59,437 nt of DNA from GCA-016699975 sp964420045 (GTDB taxonomy: Bacteria > Patescibacteriota > Minisyncoccia > Moranbacterales > UBA1568): contig CAYQPQ010000004.1 in the NCBI GenBank assembly GCA_964420045.1, positions 1-59,437 on the forward strand, in the 5' to 3' direction. A program made the position numbers and the translations under genes. Shown here piece by piece: positions 51,448 to 59,437 of the stretch. The notes beneath the pieces are model-generated. The model saw nothing but the letters and a program-made list of their open reading frames with translations, was not told where the DNA came from and ran no database searches. How positions within the stretch are numbered: position 1 is the stretch's first letter; the number at the start of each line of letters is the position of its first letter.

Positions 51448-53436
51448 ATGGAAAACTTTAGTCAAAAAGCGGCCATGATTTGGAGCGTTGCGGATATCCT
51501 CCGTGGCGGATGGAAGCAACACGAGTACCAAGACGTGATTTTGCCGCTCGTGGTCTTAAAGCGTCTTGACTCGATTCTTGCTGACACGAAGGCGAAAGTG
51601 CTCGACAGCTATAATCAGTACCATGGCAAGCTCAAAGACCTTGATCAGATCCTCAAACATGCTTCGGGTGTCGCGTTCTACAACACCTCACCGTATGACT
51701 TCAAGAAGCTCTTGGAAGACCCGCATAGCATCGCGAAAAACTTCAAGCATTACCTCAACGGCTACAGCGAGAATATCCAAGACATCATTGAGAAATTTGA
51801 CTTCAAAAAACAGCTTGATCGGCTCGAAGGCGGCGGGCTCTTGTTCCTTGTGCTCCAAGAGATCAACAAGGTGAATCTGCATCCGAGCGAGGTCGACAAT
51901 CACACGATGGGCATCATCTTCGAGCACCTCTTGCAGAAGTTCTCGGAAATGTCGAATGAGACTGCCGGAGAGCATTTCACGCCGCGCGATGTGATCGATC
52001 TGATGGTTGACATTCTTCTTAGTCCCGACAAAGCTCTCCTCAAAAAGCCGCACCGCATCTTCAAGGTATACGACCCGGCCTGCGGTACGGGCGGTATGCT
52101 TACGGTGGCCAAAGACCACATCCGCAAAGAGATTAATTCGAAAGCCGATGTCTATCTTTATGGTCAAGAGCTTAATTCGGTCACGTATGCGATGGCAAAG
52201 TCGGATATGCTGATTAAGGGCGAGAATCCTGATTATATTCGCGGTGGCGAGAAGAATCATGCGCAGGCAAGCACGCTCTCAAGCGACCAGTTCTATGGCG
52301 AGGTCTTTGACTACGGTCTCTCAAATCCGCCCTATGGTGTCGATTGGAAGAAGGATAAAGAAGCGGTTGATCGCGAAGCGCGGCGCGGGTATGCGGGGAG
52401 ATTTGGCGCGGGGACACCGCGTATTTCCGACGGGCAACTTCTGTTTTTGCAGCATCTTGTGTCTAAAATGAAACCGATTAAAGACGGTGGCTCGCGCGTG
52501 GCAATTGTCCATAACGGTTCGCCGCTCTTCACGGGCGATGCGGGGAGTGGTGAGAGTGAGATACGTCGCTGGCTTCTTGAGAAAGACTTGCTTGAGACGA
52601 TTGTGGCGCTTCCCGACCAACTCTTCTACAACACCGGCATCAACACCTATCTGTGGTTTATCTCCAACAGGAAGAGCGATGAACGCAAAGGCAGAGTGCA
52701 GCTTATTGATGCGCGTACGTTCTTTACCAAGCGTCGAAAAAGTTTGGGAAACAAACGAAACGACATCGACGAAAAAGCACGCGAGCGTGTGCATAATCTC
52801 TATGAAGCGTTTGAAGATGGAGAATACAGCAAGATATTCAATACGACTGACTTTGGCTATCGTCAGATTACTATCGAGCGACCGCTCCGGCTTGATTTTC
52901 AAGTAAGCGACGAACGACTCGAAAAGCTTAAGACTGAAAAGGTATTCGAAAAACTCAAAGCTACAGAGCAAACCGCGCTTATTGAGTATCTCAAAGCGTT
53001 CCTGCACAAAGGGCTTTACATCAACCGCGAGAAATTCCTCGAATCGTTCGAGTCGTATGTGAAGCCAAAGAAACTGACTGGCTCGCTCAAAAAAGCAATA
53101 TTCAATGCACTCTCAGAGCGAAGCGACACGGCAGATATCTGCACGGATGCAAACGGCAATCCCGAGCCGGATAGCGACTTGCGCGATCACGAGAACGTGC
53201 CGCTCGATCAAGATATCTACGAGTATTTTGAGAAAGAGGTGAGACCCTATGTGCCCGATGCATGGATCAACGAATCAGTTCGTGATCACAAGGACAACGA
53301 AGTCGGCAAGGTTGGCTATGAGATACCGTTCACACGCTACTTCTACAAATACGAACCGCCGCGTGAGCTCGAAGTGATTGAGAAGGATATCGAAGAAGTG
53401 GAGAACGAACTTCTGGATCTTCTGAAGAAGTTGTAG
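51448..53436 (+). CDS. hsdM: Type I restriction-modification methyltransferase subunit HsdM
   Basis: A 662-residue N6-adenine methyltransferase subunit. The N-terminal helical HsdM_N domain (SVADILRGGWKQHEYQDVIL) is followed by motif I DPACGTGGML (D209) and motif IV NPPYG (N293). A longer than usual C-terminal tail (VEPKK to the end) may contact HsdS and HsdR. With HsdS it methylates the host site. One base separates it from hsdS. Confidence 0.96.
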   Translation: MENFSQKAAMIWSVADILRGGWKQHEYQDVILPLVVLKRLDSILADTKAKVLDSYNQYHGKLKDLDQILKHASGVAFYNTSPYDFKKLLEDPHSIAKNFKHYLNGYSENIQDIIEKFDFKKQLDRLEGGGLLFLVLQEINKVNLHPSEVDNHTMGIIFEHLLQKFSEMSNETAGEHFTPRDVIDLMVDILLSPDKALLKKPHRIFKVYDPACGTGGMLTVAKDHIRKEINSKADVYLYGQELNSVTYAMAKSDMLIKGENPDYIRGGEKNHAQASTLSSDQFYGEVFDYGLSNPPYGVDWKKDKEAVDREARRGYAGRFGAGTPRISDGQLLFLQHLVSKMKPIKDGGSRVAIVHNGSPLFTGDAGSGESEIRRWLLEKDLLETIVALPDQLFYNTGINTYLWFISNRKSDERKGRVQLIDARTFFTKRRKSLGNKRNDIDEKARERVHNLYEAFEDGEYSKIFNTTDFGYRQITIERPLRLDFQVSDERLEKLKTEKVFEKLKATEQTALIEYLKAFLHKGLYINREKFLESFESYVKPKKLTGSLKKAIFNALSERSDTADICTDANGNPEPDSDLRDHENVPLDQDIYEYFEKEVRPYVPDAWINESVRDHKDNEVGKVGYEIPFTRYFYKYEPPRELEVIEKDIEEVENELLDLLKKL

Positions 53437-53437
53437 T

Positions 53438-54784
53438 ATGCCAACGCTGAAACTGACAAAAAAATACGACCGCTACCCCAAGTATAAAGACTCGGGTGTG
53501 AAATGGGTTGGTGAGATACCGGAAGGGTGGGGGCTGATGCGTGTAAAATACCTCGCACCAATAAGAGACGAAAAGTACGTGTTTCCAAACGACGGAACAC
53601 CATACGTTGGGCTTGAGCATGTCGAGAGTCAGACGGGGAAGCATATTGAGCCTGATGAGCCGGTAGTACCCGAGAGTATCGTAAATCGTTTTGAGATCAA
53701 TGACGTGCTTTTTGGCAAGTTGCGTCCGTACTTAGCGAAAGTGCTACATGCTTCGTTTGAAGGTTATTGCACCGGAGAGCTGCTCGTGATGGTGCCTGGC
53801 AAAATTATTCCGCGCTACTTGTACTATAAAATGCTAGACCCGTCTTTCGTAAACAATGTAAATGTTTCAACATACGGTGCCCGTATGCCTCGTGCGAGTT
53901 GGAACTTCATCGGCAATCAATACTTTGCTTATCCTGACGAACAGACACAAAAGAACATCGCCGCATGCCTCGACGAAAAGACGGTGCTGATTGACGCGAT
54001 CATCGAGAAGAAAAAGAAGCAGATCGAGCTCCTGCGCGAAAAGCGCGCCGCTATCATCAACCGCGCGGTGACTAAAGGCCTTCCTGCCCGCCGTAGCCTT
54101 GGCGAAGGCGGGGACACAAACGCCAAACTCGTCGACTCCGGCATCGAATGGATCGGCAAGATTCCCGAAGGGTGGGAGGTGAAGAGGTTGAAGTATATTG
54201 CGAACGTTCAAGCGAGCAACGTTGACAAGAATACAAACGAAGGTGACTCAGAAGTACTGCTATGTAATTACGTGGATGTGTACAAAAACGAGTACATTAC
54301 AGCAAATCTGAACTTCATGAAATCCACCGCGACGCATGATCAGGTCCGCAAAGTTGGTCTAGTCCCTGGCGATGTTTTGATCACAAAAGATTCGGAGACA
54401 GCTGATGATATCGGTGTACCCGCGTTGGTAAAGGACTCTGTGGCCAATCTCGTTTCTGGGTATCACTTGTATGTTATGAAGCCTGTCCGGTCGCTCATGG
54501 TAGGTGATTATTTATTGCGCTTTTTGCAGAGCAGTTATGTGCACGCCTCATTCGAGACTTCGTCAAATGGAGTCACTCGTTTTGGACTTGGTGCGCAGAA
54601 AGTAAAAGACTTGCAAGTACTTGTCCCATCCATGTTTGAGCAAAAGAAGATAGCACTCTACGTGAATGAAAAGGCAGAAGTAGCAGATTGTGCCGTGAAT
54701 AAAATTGAGGTATCAATCAAGCAATTACAAGAATTCAAATCCGCCCTCATCTCGCATGTGGTGACGGGGAAGGTGAAGGTATAG
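53438..54784 (+). CDS. hsdS: Type I restriction specificity subunit HsdS with in-frame repeat
   Basis: A 448-residue specificity subunit with two target-recognition domains, each opened by DSGVKWVGEIPEGW and DSGIEWIGKIPEGW, and coiled-coil spacers (KKKKQIELLREKRAAIIN). The two halves set the bipartite DNA target. Between them, after AVTKGL, lies PARRSLGEGG, encoded by a GC-rich palindrome at 54083-54114 (CCCGCC...GGCGGG). Usual HsdS proteins have a short AVTKGLxP link there, so a mini-repeat seems to have entered in frame. Length suggests it is still functional. Confidence 0.95.
   Translation: MPTLKLTKKYDRYPKYKDSGVKWVGEIPEGWGLMRVKYLAPIRDEKYVFPNDGTPYVGLEHVESQTGKHIEPDEPVVPESIVNRFEINDVLFGKLRPYLAKVLHASFEGYCTGELLVMVPGKIIPRYLYYKMLDPSFVNNVNVSTYGARMPRASWNFIGNQYFAYPDEQTQKNIAACLDEKTVLIDAIIEKKKKQIELLREKRAAIINRAVTKGLPARRSLGEGGDTNAKLVDSGIEWIGKIPEGWEVKRLKYIANVQASNVDKNTNEGDSEVLLCNYVDVYKNEYITANLNFMKSTATHDQVRKVGLVPGDVLITKDSETADDIGVPALVKDSVANLVSGYHLYVMKPVRSLMVGDYLLRFLQSSYVHASFETSSNGVTRFGLGAQKVKDLQVLVPSMFEQKKIALYVNEKAEVADCAVNKIEVSIKQLQEFKSALISHVVTGKVKV
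54083..54114 (+). repeat. Palindromic mini-repeat inside hsdS
   Basis: CCCGCC (54087-54092) and GGCGGG (54107-54112) with inner GCC/GGC arms. It adds about ten codons without breaking the frame. The minus strand reads as a related Pro/Arg-rich peptide, a pattern I associate with Patescibacteria mini-repeats. Confidence 0.65.
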
Positions 54785-54793
54785 CAAGACCAT

Positions 54794-55507
54794 ATGTTAG
54801 AAAATGCCTACAACATATACTGCGATGAGTCTCGAGTAGATAATGCTGATGCCAGAAGAATGGTTATTGGCGCGTTGATTATTCCTCGCAATAAAAAGAA
54901 GCGTATCGAGAATGGCTTAAAGAGAGTTTATGCGAAACATGGATTCTCATATGAACTGAAATGGACAAAAGTACGCGACAAGTATCGGGATTTATATAGT
55001 GACCTGATGCGATATTTCTTATCGATGGAAGACTTGTTATTTCGTTGCATTGTCGTTGATAAATCGAAATTTGATCTTGAAAAATTTCATGAGGGAGATC
55101 CAGAACTTGCTTTCTATAAGTTTTACTACCTCATGCTCCGACCAACACTCTCTGCTGGGGGTAAATATTATATATTGCTTGATAAGAAGCCGACGAGTAA
55201 GCAAAGTCGAACAGTAGCTCTGCATGAGTTTTTGCAAAGGCACGCTTCGGGTATTGCAGGCTGTACAATTCAACACTTCCAGTCTTATGATTCTCGGAGT
55301 AACACTCTGATTCAGCTCACTGATTTTTTGACTGGTCTTATTGGGTTTGATGTTAATGAAGAAAGAGTTAATGAAGGACGAGAAGATTCTGCTAAAGGAA
55401 GGGTTTCTCGAGAAATGAAGGAAATGTTTCAGAGGACCTCTTTTAAGACGAGCTCGGTATTGCAGGAGAAAAAATTGAACATATTCGTTTGGGAACCACG
55501 ATCATGA
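54794..55507 (+). CDS. DUF3800 protein in the hsd operon
   Basis: A 237-residue DUF3800 protein, an RNase H-like fold family of unknown activity often found in phages and defence islands. Seen: NIYCDESRVDNADARRMVIG (the DES motif), YYILLDKKP and SNTLIQLTDFLTGLIGF. It begins 9 bases after hsdS and overlaps the next gene by ATGA. Its place between hsdS and hsdR suggests a defence-linked role, but this is inference. Confidence 0.85.
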   Translation: MLENAYNIYCDESRVDNADARRMVIGALIIPRNKKKRIENGLKRVYAKHGFSYELKWTKVRDKYRDLYSDLMRYFLSMEDLLFRCIVVDKSKFDLEKFHEGDPELAFYKFYYLMLRPTLSAGGKYYILLDKKPTSKQSRTVALHEFLQRHASGIAGCTIQHFQSYDSRSNTLIQLTDFLTGLIGFDVNEERVNEGREDSAKGRVSREMKEMFQRTSFKTSSVLQEKKLNIFVWEPRS

Positions 55508-56016
55508 CAGCGGTAAATCTTCTCATTCTTGAATCGGAAGCAGAGTATCGCGAGGAATATGCGCGTGTCTTTTTAGATTCCCCATTTTTTCTGAGCAGCG
55601 AAATTCAGGTTGTGTTTTCTCGTGAAGATTTTGATCACATATTCTTCGAACCGTCTGGCAGATTCGGACCATCTGGTGAGAAACTTCGCTCCTTTAGTTT
55701 TCGACGAGCAAGAAGGATGTTGTTTATGGATGCGATTTTGTCTGGTAATTTGAATATTGAGATGCTGTTTGAATGTGATACGGGGAATCTGGCTGTATTT
55801 TGTGATGATCTTGAGTGTGTGATGTATCTTCGGAATAGAATGGGCTCAAATTGCTTGCAAGTAGGAACTTTTTTTGATTTTGGAAAGGATCATGCGAAAA
55901 TGTGCAACAAACAAAAAAAGAAGTGCGAACCGATCACACTTCGAGAGGTAAAGCAGAGATATGGTATAACCCCAAAAGGGGAGAAAGCTGTTATTTTGGG
56001 GCCAACAACTTTCTAG
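55504..56016 (+). CDS. Hypothetical protein, partner of DUF3800 gene
   Basis: A 170-residue protein starting MTAVNLLILESEAEYREEYA. It contains DFDHIFFEP, FSFRRARRMLFMDAIL and a basic C-terminus (NKQKKKCEPITLREVKQRYG). The pattern of scattered His, Arg and Asp residues would fit a small nuclease or toxin-like fold, but I cannot name a family. It overlaps the DUF3800 gene by ATGA, so the two are translationally coupled and may work as a pair. Confidence 0.6.
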   Translation: MTAVNLLILESEAEYREEYARVFLDSPFFLSSEIQVVFSREDFDHIFFEPSGRFGPSGEKLRSFSFRRARRMLFMDAILSGNLNIEMLFECDTGNLAVFCDDLECVMYLRNRMGSNCLQVGTFFDFGKDHAKMCNKQKKKCEPITLREVKQRYGITPKGEKAVILGPTTF

Positions 56017-56064
56017 AAATGCCGACAGTTTTACTGTGTAAAACTTAACCCAAGGATAGCATGG

Positions 56065-56110
56065 TAAAATAAGAATGTCAAGTTGACATCTGTCAAATAT
56101 AGCTACTGTA
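56065..56110 (+). promoter_or_regulatory. Operator-like palindrome upstream of hsdR
   Basis: ATGTCAA-G-TTGACAT (56075-56089) is a perfect 7-bp palindrome around one base. A third TGTCAA half-site follows at 56091-56096. A TGG-TAAAAT extended -10 (56065-56070) lies just upstream, and the right arm of the palindrome also provides TTGACA. The layout fits a regulated promoter for hsdR. Confidence 0.55.
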
Positions 56111-56120
56111 AGCCATAAAT

Positions 56121-59078
56121 ATGCTGACTAATCTTAGAGAAATAGGATTTGAAGAATTCATCGAGCGCGAGCTTGTAGAAAAGCATGGGTATCGTATTCG
56201 TAGTCCGCGCGAGCATTATGACAAACAGCTTGCGATGGATGCCGGACTTTTGTTGGAGTTTGTGCGAACCACGCAGTCGGATGAGTGGCAGGCGCTTGAA
56301 GAACAGTATGGCGAGGATATTACTGAGCGATTTTTGGAGCGGGTGGATGAAGAGATTGCGAGTCAAGGGCTATTGAAAGTACTTCGTGAAGGAGTGAAAG
56401 ATCGTGGTGTGACCGTCAAACTTATGTATGCCGAGCCGCAGACGGGTATGAATCCGGAAGCACAGAAAGACTTTGATGCGAATATTTTGAGCGTGGTGCG
56501 CCAGCTCAAATACAGTGAGCAGAACGAGAACTCGATTGACATGGTGCTGTTTTTGAACGGACTACCACTCTTTACCGTCGAACTCAAAAATCAGTTTACG
56601 GGGCAGAATGTTTTGAATGCCGTGCGACAGTATCAGACCGACCGCGATCCGAAAGAGAAGCTTTTGTCATTCAAACGCTGCCTTACGCACTTTGCGGTTG
56701 ATACCGAGCAGATACTCATGAGCACCAAACTCTCGGGACTCAAGACATATTTTTTGCCGTTTAACAAAGGATATAAAGAGAGTGCAGGCAATCCTCCTGC
56801 TGATAAGAAATACAAGACGCATTACCTGTGGGAGGATGTGTGGAGCAAGTCGAGCGTGCTTGATCTCGTCTCGCGCTTTATACAGGACGTGTGGGAGGAA
56901 AAGGAATTGCCAAATGGTAAAAAGACAAAAGAGAACAAACTTATCTTTCCGCGCTACCACCAGCTTGATACCGTGCGGCGGTTGATCGCAGACGCACGGA
57001 AGAATGGTCCGGGGCGCAACTATCTTATTCAACACAGCGCGGGATCGGGGAAGAGCAATACGATTGCATGGGCAGCGCATCGTTTGTCGGAGCTGCACGA
57101 TGAGCATGATAAAAAAATATTCGATGGCGTGGTAGTGATTACTGATCGGCGTGTGCTTGATCGACAACTTTCCGAGACGGTTGAGAGTTTTTCTCAGGTG
57201 AAAGGCGTTGTGAAGCATGTGGAGAGTTCTGCTGAGCTTCGTGAGGCACTTGAGAAGGGAACGCGTATCATCACAAGTACGTTGCAGAAGTTTCCGGTGA
57301 TCGTCGAGTCTATTGATGCAACAGAGGGCAGTCGCTTTGCGGTGATCGTTGACGAGGCGCACTCCTCGCAGTCGGGAGAGTCAGCCGCTGATTTGCGCGA
57401 GGTGCTGACACTTGAAGATGCTGAGCGTGAGCAAGAGAATCGAGAAAAGGCGTTCAAGACGGTTGAGGATCGTCTCGTCGAGCGCATGAAGGCGCGCAAG
57501 GTGAAGGCGCCGAACGTAAGCTTCTTTGCGTTTACTGCCACCCCGAAACAGAAGACGCTGGAGCTTTTTGGCGTGCAGAGTCCGGTGGATGGCAAGTTTT
57601 ATCCGTTCTCGCTGTATTCGATGAAGCAAGCGATCGAAGAGCGATTTATTCTTGATGTACTCAAAAACTATACAACGTACGAAACGTATTTTGGACTTCT
57701 GAAGAAGGTTGAGGATGACCCGAAATTTGACAAGAAGAAAGCCGAGCGTCTCCTGGTGGGCTATGTCGAGCGACACGAGCACGCGATCGGCAAGAAAACT
57801 GAAATCATGGTGCGGCACTTTGAAGAAAAGATCGCGAAGCAAGATGGTGGCAAGGCAAAAGCGATGGTGGTTACTAAATCGCGGCTTCATGCGGTGCGGT
57901 ACAAACTGGCGTTTGACAAGTACCTCAAGGAGCAAGGCTATGACCACAAAGCGATGGTAGCATTTTCGGGTACGGTGAAAGATGATGGTCGTGAGTATAC
58001 CGAAGCGCAGATGAACGGTGTACCGGAAAAGCAGACGGCGGACGAGTTTGACAAGGATGAATACAAGTTTTTGATTGTGGCAGAGAAATTCCAGACCGGA
58101 TTTGATCAGCCACTTCTTATGACGATGTATGTTGACAAGAAGCTTTCCGGTGTGAGTGCGGTACAGACACTCTCGCGACTGAACCGTATTCATCCACCGC
58201 TCAAAGAAGAAGTGTTTGTGTTGGATTTTGTGAATACGACAGATGATATAGAGAAGGCGTTCCAACCGTACTACACAACTACAATACTTTCCGAGGCAAC
58301 CGACCCGAACATCTTATATAATCTTGAACGCGATGTACTCGAATACAAACTGTTTGAGATTCGCGAGATGGAGGGATTTGTAGAGATGTACATGATGGGC
58401 GCGACCCCTGATCAGCTCAATGCGGCGATGGATGCGGTGGTGGAGCGTGCGAAAGATCAGCTTGTCGAGGAACGAAAGGACTTCAAGTCAAAAGCGGCGG
58501 ATTATAATCGCAAGTACGCGTTTATCTCACAGATTGTGACATTTCAAGATCCGGCGTTGGAGAAACTATATATATTCCTCAAGTTCTTGCTCAAGAAACT
58601 GCCGAAAGAAAAAGATGCGTTGCCGAAGGAGGTTCTCGAGGCGGTTGATATGGAGCTTTATCGTGTTGAGGACAAAGGCATGCGACAAATCAAACTCGCA
58701 CATGAATCTGGTGAGATTGAACCGATGGGCGGCGGCGGTTCGAAGTGGGAGGCGCATGAAGAGATCGACCCACTTTCAAAGATCGTCAAAGAGATAAACG
58801 AGCGGTATGGCACGAATTTCAATTCAGACGATCGCGTGATTTTGAATGATCTGAGCGAACGTTTAGTCGGCAATGCTGATTTGTCAGGCACTATTCGCGC
58901 CAATAGCAAAGACAATGCCAAAATCAAATTCGACCATCTCTTCAATGATGAACTGGTGCGTATGCTTAATAGTCATTTTGAACTCTATAAAAAGCTCGAC
59001 GAGAATCCTGAATTGCGAAGGTTTGTAAACGATCGAATATTTGAGCACGTGCGCGAACGAGTTCAGGAGAAAGTGTAA
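56121..59078 (+). CDS. hsdR: Type I restriction endonuclease subunit HsdR
   Basis: A 985-residue restriction/translocase subunit. The N-terminal PD-(D/E)XK nuclease has DMVLFLNGLPLFTVELKN (E154, K156). The helicase motor follows with Walker A GSGKS (G308-S312), DEAH (D411) and FTATP. The C-terminal helical domain contacts HsdM. It cleaves unmethylated DNA far from the HsdS site after translocation. It is separated from hsdM-hsdS by two inserted genes and has its own regulated-looking promoter, so it can be expressed after the methylase. Confidence 0.96.
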   Translation: MLTNLREIGFEEFIERELVEKHGYRIRSPREHYDKQLAMDAGLLLEFVRTTQSDEWQALEEQYGEDITERFLERVDEEIASQGLLKVLREGVKDRGVTVKLMYAEPQTGMNPEAQKDFDANILSVVRQLKYSEQNENSIDMVLFLNGLPLFTVELKNQFTGQNVLNAVRQYQTDRDPKEKLLSFKRCLTHFAVDTEQILMSTKLSGLKTYFLPFNKGYKESAGNPPADKKYKTHYLWEDVWSKSSVLDLVSRFIQDVWEEKELPNGKKTKENKLIFPRYHQLDTVRRLIADARKNGPGRNYLIQHSAGSGKSNTIAWAAHRLSELHDEHDKKIFDGVVVITDRRVLDRQLSETVESFSQVKGVVKHVESSAELREALEKGTRIITSTLQKFPVIVESIDATEGSRFAVIVDEAHSSQSGESAADLREVLTLEDAEREQENREKAFKTVEDRLVERMKARKVKAPNVSFFAFTATPKQKTLELFGVQSPVDGKFYPFSLYSMKQAIEERFILDVLKNYTTYETYFGLLKKVEDDPKFDKKKAERLLVGYVERHEHAIGKKTEIMVRHFEEKIAKQDGGKAKAMVVTKSRLHAVRYKLAFDKYLKEQGYDHKAMVAFSGTVKDDGREYTEAQMNGVPEKQTADEFDKDEYKFLIVAEKFQTGFDQPLLMTMYVDKKLSGVSAVQTLSRLNRIHPPLKEEVFVLDFVNTTDDIEKAFQPYYTTTILSEATDPNILYNLERDVLEYKLFEIREMEGFVEMYMMGATPDQLNAAMDAVVERAKDQLVEERKDFKSKAADYNRKYAFISQIVTFQDPALEKLYIFLKFLLKKLPKEKDALPKEVLEAVDMELYRVEDKGMRQIKLAHESGEIEPMGGGGSKWEAHEEIDPLSKIVKEINERYGTNFNSDDRVILNDLSERLVGNADLSGTIRANSKDNAKIKFDHLFNDELVRMLNSHFELYKKLDENPELRRFVNDRIFEHVRERVQEKV

Positions 59079-59143
59079 ATCGCATCCGCGTGCTCTTCCT
59101 GCTTTGTTAGAGAATGGATAAGTTTTCACTGGCGGATATCTTG

Positions 59144-59172
59144 TTGACAAAAATACCAATATACATTAAATT
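59144..59172 (+). promoter_or_regulatory. Promoter of the last gene
   Basis: TTGACA (59144-59149), 17-base spacer, TAAATT (59167-59172). Start near 59179, about 6 bases before ATG 59185. Confidence 0.65.
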
Positions 59173-59184
59173 ATTTCCACGCGT

Positions 59185-59437
59185 ATGAAGCCCTCAAACA
59201 AGCAGATTATTCTCGGTGTCGTAGTGCTCGTCTTGATTGCTGTTGCTGCTGTGGCAGGATGGCGTGTTCTTCGTGATCGACAGTATGCACAAAGCGGACA
59301 AAAGAACCCCGTTCAGTCGACAGACAATGTGGAGGACATGTCGGCAACTTCAGAATCCGACGATGTTTCAACATGGAAGACGTATCGGAATGAAAAATAC
59401 GGATTCGAATTCAAACTGTCGGACGAGTATTCCGTTC
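59185..59437 (+). CDS. Membrane-anchored protein (3' truncated)
   Basis: The first 84 residues of a protein cut by the window edge. An N-terminal helix (IILGVVVLVLIAVAAVAGW) is followed by a polar linker and then TYRNEKYGFEFKLSDEYSV, the start of a domain resembling PsbP-like extracytoplasmic domains common in Patescibacteria. Function unknown. Confidence 0.6.
   Translation, partial: MKPSNKQIILGVVVLVLIAVAAVAGWRVLRDRQYAQSGQKNPVQSTDNVEDMSATSESDDVSTWKTYRNEKYGFEFKLSDEYSV

Noticed and set aside
55504..56016. Idea that the unknown partner is a barnase/RelE-like toxin nuclease
   Set aside because: The residue pattern is only vaguely similar and no catalytic set could be assigned, so no function was given.
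1..59437. tRNA genes, rRNA genes and insertion-sequence transposases
   Set aside because: Intergenic regions were read for tRNA T-loop/acceptor patterns and proteins for transposase motifs; none was convincing. A tRNAscan run would settle this.

Overview
The window looks like chromosome of a Patescibacteria (Candidate Phyla Radiation) bacterium, most like the Parcubacteria/Moranbacteria group. This is inference from gene content: an alanyl-tRNA synthetase without its C-terminal C-Ala domain, a baseplate-J-like surface protein beside an FtsA/PilM-like ATPase, many small membrane-anchored proteins with disordered linkers, several near-leaderless promoters, and a Cas12a system. TGA is used as a normal stop (for example alaS, secD and pheT). 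A run of 100 N at 19510-19609 shows it is a draft scaffold, and both ends cut through genes.

Layout. 1-9005: truncated PfkB kinase, FtsA/PilM-like protein, baseplate-J-like protein, two small proteins, alaS, rplU, a small membrane protein and a glycosyltransferase. 9014-18587: a minus-strand PP2C-like/beta-propeller membrane protein, a winged-helix protein, rmuC, a membrane protein, a MraY/WecA-type sugar-phosphate transferase, a DUF192 protein, a minus-strand LysM-like protein, then polyprenyl synthetase and uppS. 18799-23256: XRE regulator with membrane partner, the assembly gap, a thioredoxin, a DipZ-like CcdA-thioredoxin fusion and a MacB-like permease. 23257-33315: an island with an unknown membrane protein, a pRiA4b ORF-3-like protein and a complete type V-A CRISPR-Cas locus (cas12a-cas4-cas1-cas2, leader, 27 repeats), followed by a second MacB-like permease. 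34629-47341: aminotransferase, half-length Mur ligase-like protein, Nudix hydrolase, a small lipoprotein/membrane-protein operon, secD-secF, tyrS, pheS-pheT. 47408-50591: rnpB, a polyprenyl glycosylphosphotransferase between two inverted copies of a palindromic element, and a methyltransferase. 50729-59078: radC followed by a type I restriction-modification operon (hsdM, hsdS, DUF3800 protein, unknown protein, hsdR). The last gene is cut by the window edge.

How the genes work together. Two defence loci dominate. In the Cas12a locus, Cas4-Cas1-Cas2 would acquire 25-28 nt spacers and Cas12a would use the crRNAs; the cas genes are almost continuous, and the array reads in the same direction with its decayed repeat at the far end. 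In the Hsd locus, RadC lies 3 bases upstream of hsdM, and a DUF3800 protein plus an unknown partner sit between hsdS and hsdR. Lipid-carrier synthesis (polyprenyl synthetase, UppS) and sugar-phosphate transferases (MraY/WecA-like and WbaP-like) together with GT4 point to surface polysaccharide assembly. SecDF, the thioredoxin and the DipZ-like protein serve secretion and extracytoplasmic thiol chemistry.

Most worth following: the Cas12a lacks the usual crRNA-processing histidine in its WED domain; SecD carries an inserted parvulin-like domain; a family of long palindromic elements has three copies, two of them flanking the glycosylphosphotransferase in opposite orientation; and a palindromic mini-repeat sits in frame in hsdS.
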